DNA of 22,160 nt from NCBI GenBank assembly GCA_964638875.1, contig CAZXBL010000013.1:1-22160 (forward strand), in the 5' to 3' direction. The DNA comes from JALRHH01 sp964638875 (lineage in GTDB: Bacteria; Patescibacteriota; Saccharimonadia; Saccharimonadales; JALRHH01). The stretch's first letter is position 1. Each line of letters starts with the position of its first letter. A program made the translations under genes and the position numbers. The notes beneath the pieces were generated by a model. The model was not told the origin of the DNA and did not search any database. It was given only the letters and a program-made list of their open reading frames with translations. This document shows, piece after piece, positions 21,484 through 22,160 of this stretch.

Positions 21484-22160
21484 CTATTCAAGCACACGTA
21501 CTTTAATGGTATCTGTCGTGCCGACCACGCCTGGATATTTACCAGAAGCTGTGACGACCATATCACCTTTATTGAATAAACGTGACTTCCTAAGCCAATC
21601 AGTCAATTTGTTAGCGGCAAATTTATCTACTGGCCTGACATAACTTTTAGTACCATACACAAGCGCCAGCTGATGTGCCGTCACCGAATCAGATGTTACT
21701 GCAATAATTGGTATTGCCGAGCGGTGTGCTGCAATCTGCTTTGCAGTAGCCCCGGTGAGAGTCTCTGCGACAATTGCTTTTGCGTGTAACTCTTCAGCTA
21801 ATGTAATAATGGCAGAGCTGATAGCAGTTTGTTTACCATTATTCACGGCTTCTTTGAACTTTACCTCAGTTAATGCATTTGTTTGAGTATAAAGGATGAC
21901 CCGCTTCATGATTGCAACCGATTCAAGAGGATAATTGCCATTGGCCGTTTCATCACTCAGCATGACACAATCCGTGCCAAGGAATACAGCTGTAGCGACA
22001 TCAGACACTTCTGCACGAGTTGGCTCAGGCATATCGGTCATACTGGCGAGCATCTGGGTTGCCACAATTACGGGTTTCGCATACTTCATACCAAGTCCAA
22101 TAATTTTTCGTTGTACGATCGGCACGGATTCTGGCAGAGTTTCAATTGCCAGATCACCCC
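21484..22160 (-). CDS. pyk: Pyruvate kinase, C-terminal ~225 residues (5' end outside the window)
   Basis: Converts phosphoenolpyruvate and ADP to pyruvate and ATP. The frame stays open to the window edge. Its first readable residues are GDLAIETLPESVPIVQ, the end of the (R)GDL catalytic-barrel motif. Then come VIVATQMLASM, PTRAEVSDVATAV and CVMLSDETANGNYP, which match the (beta/alpha)8 barrel. The C-terminal regulatory-type domain follows (SAIITLAEEL, LTGATAKQIA, TVTSDS-like turn, GDMVVTASGKYPG). It is the most upstream gene seen of the cluster pyk-pgk-tpiA, which together turns triose phosphates to pyruvate (GAPDH, PGM and enolase are not in the window). Confidence 0.94.
   Translation of the reverse strand, partial: GDLAIETLPESVPIVQRKIIGLGMKYAKPVIVATQMLASMTDMPEPTRAEVSDVATAVFLGTDCVMLSDETANGNYPLESVAIMKRVILYTQTNALTEVKFKEAVNNGKQTAISSAIITLAEELHAKAIVAETLTGATAKQIAAHRSAIPIIAVTSDSVTAHQLALVYGTKSYVRPVDKFAANKLTDWLRKSRLFNKGDMVVTASGKYPGVVGTTDTIKVRVLE

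Noticed and set aside
1..22160. UGA recoded as glycine (SR1/Gracilibacteria code)
   Set aside because: Several recognised genes end naturally at TGA at the expected family length, and no in-frame TGA interrupts any conserved motif.
1..22160. CRISPR arrays, transposases or toxin-antitoxin loci
   Set aside because: No spaced direct-repeat array, no transposase motifs and no typical small toxin pair were seen. The only mobile-element sign is the duplicated ssrA end.

Overview
All genes in this 22 kb window lie on the minus strand, so they are transcribed from high to low coordinates. The content suggests an ultra-small, surface-associated bacterium of the Patescibacteria/CPR, most likely Candidatus Saccharibacteria (TM7). 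This is an inference from protein style: many short anchored or secreted proteins of unknown function, compact housekeeping genes, a lower-glycolysis cluster, and an anchored DUF348-G5-lysozyme-fold wall enzyme. TGA is used as a normal stop (for example by the trehalase and UvrD genes), so the recoded UGA of Gracilibacteria/SR1 does not apply. Two runs of ten Ns (6321-6330 and 18414-18423) are assembly gaps that artificially split metG and a uvrD/pcrA-type helicase gene.

Layout in transcription order. 22160-19400: the 3' part of pyruvate kinase, then phosphoglycerate kinase and triosephosphate isomerase, with two perfect hairpins between the last two. 19400-16219: a disordered membrane-anchored protein, the UvrD/PcrA helicase, and a membrane-anchored Nudix protein coupled to it by an ATGA overlap. 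16144-13622: a DUF348/G5/transglycosylase wall enzyme, the 16S rRNA dimethyltransferase RsmA, and a MarR-family repressor with an operator-like inverted repeat in its own promoter. 13569-13178: a complete one-piece tmRNA (ssrA), which the ORF-based view misses. Behind it lies a 309-nt non-coding stretch holding a second copy of the ssrA 3' end, several hairpins and a second terminator. 12868-10881: a small anchored coiled-coil protein, then a DEAD-box RNA helicase with a predicted leader of about 210 nt. 10765-6071: a large anchored extracellular protein, a cytoplasmic GH37 trehalase, a tiny Cys/His protein and methionyl-tRNA synthetase. 5921-3444: an 825-residue Cys-rich surface protein with a predicted Ca2+-binding beta/gamma-crystallin unit. 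3392-743: TatD nuclease, two small unknown proteins and a cysteine desulfurase. 671-1: the N-terminal part of a secreted protein.

Two themes stand out. First, several genes that begin a transcription unit (tatD, metG, marR, rsmA, uvrD) have a -10-like box 6-7 nt before the start codon and no Shine-Dalgarno sequence, which predicts leaderless mRNAs. Several genes inside clusters have SD sequences instead. Second, the most unusual single objects are the Cys-rich protein (three copies of a six-cysteine module around a crystallin-type domain) and the duplicated tmRNA 3' end, which looks like an integration scar or a tmRNA-derived small RNA. The phosphoglycerate kinase and triosephosphate isomerase carry substitutions at normally invariant active-site positions.
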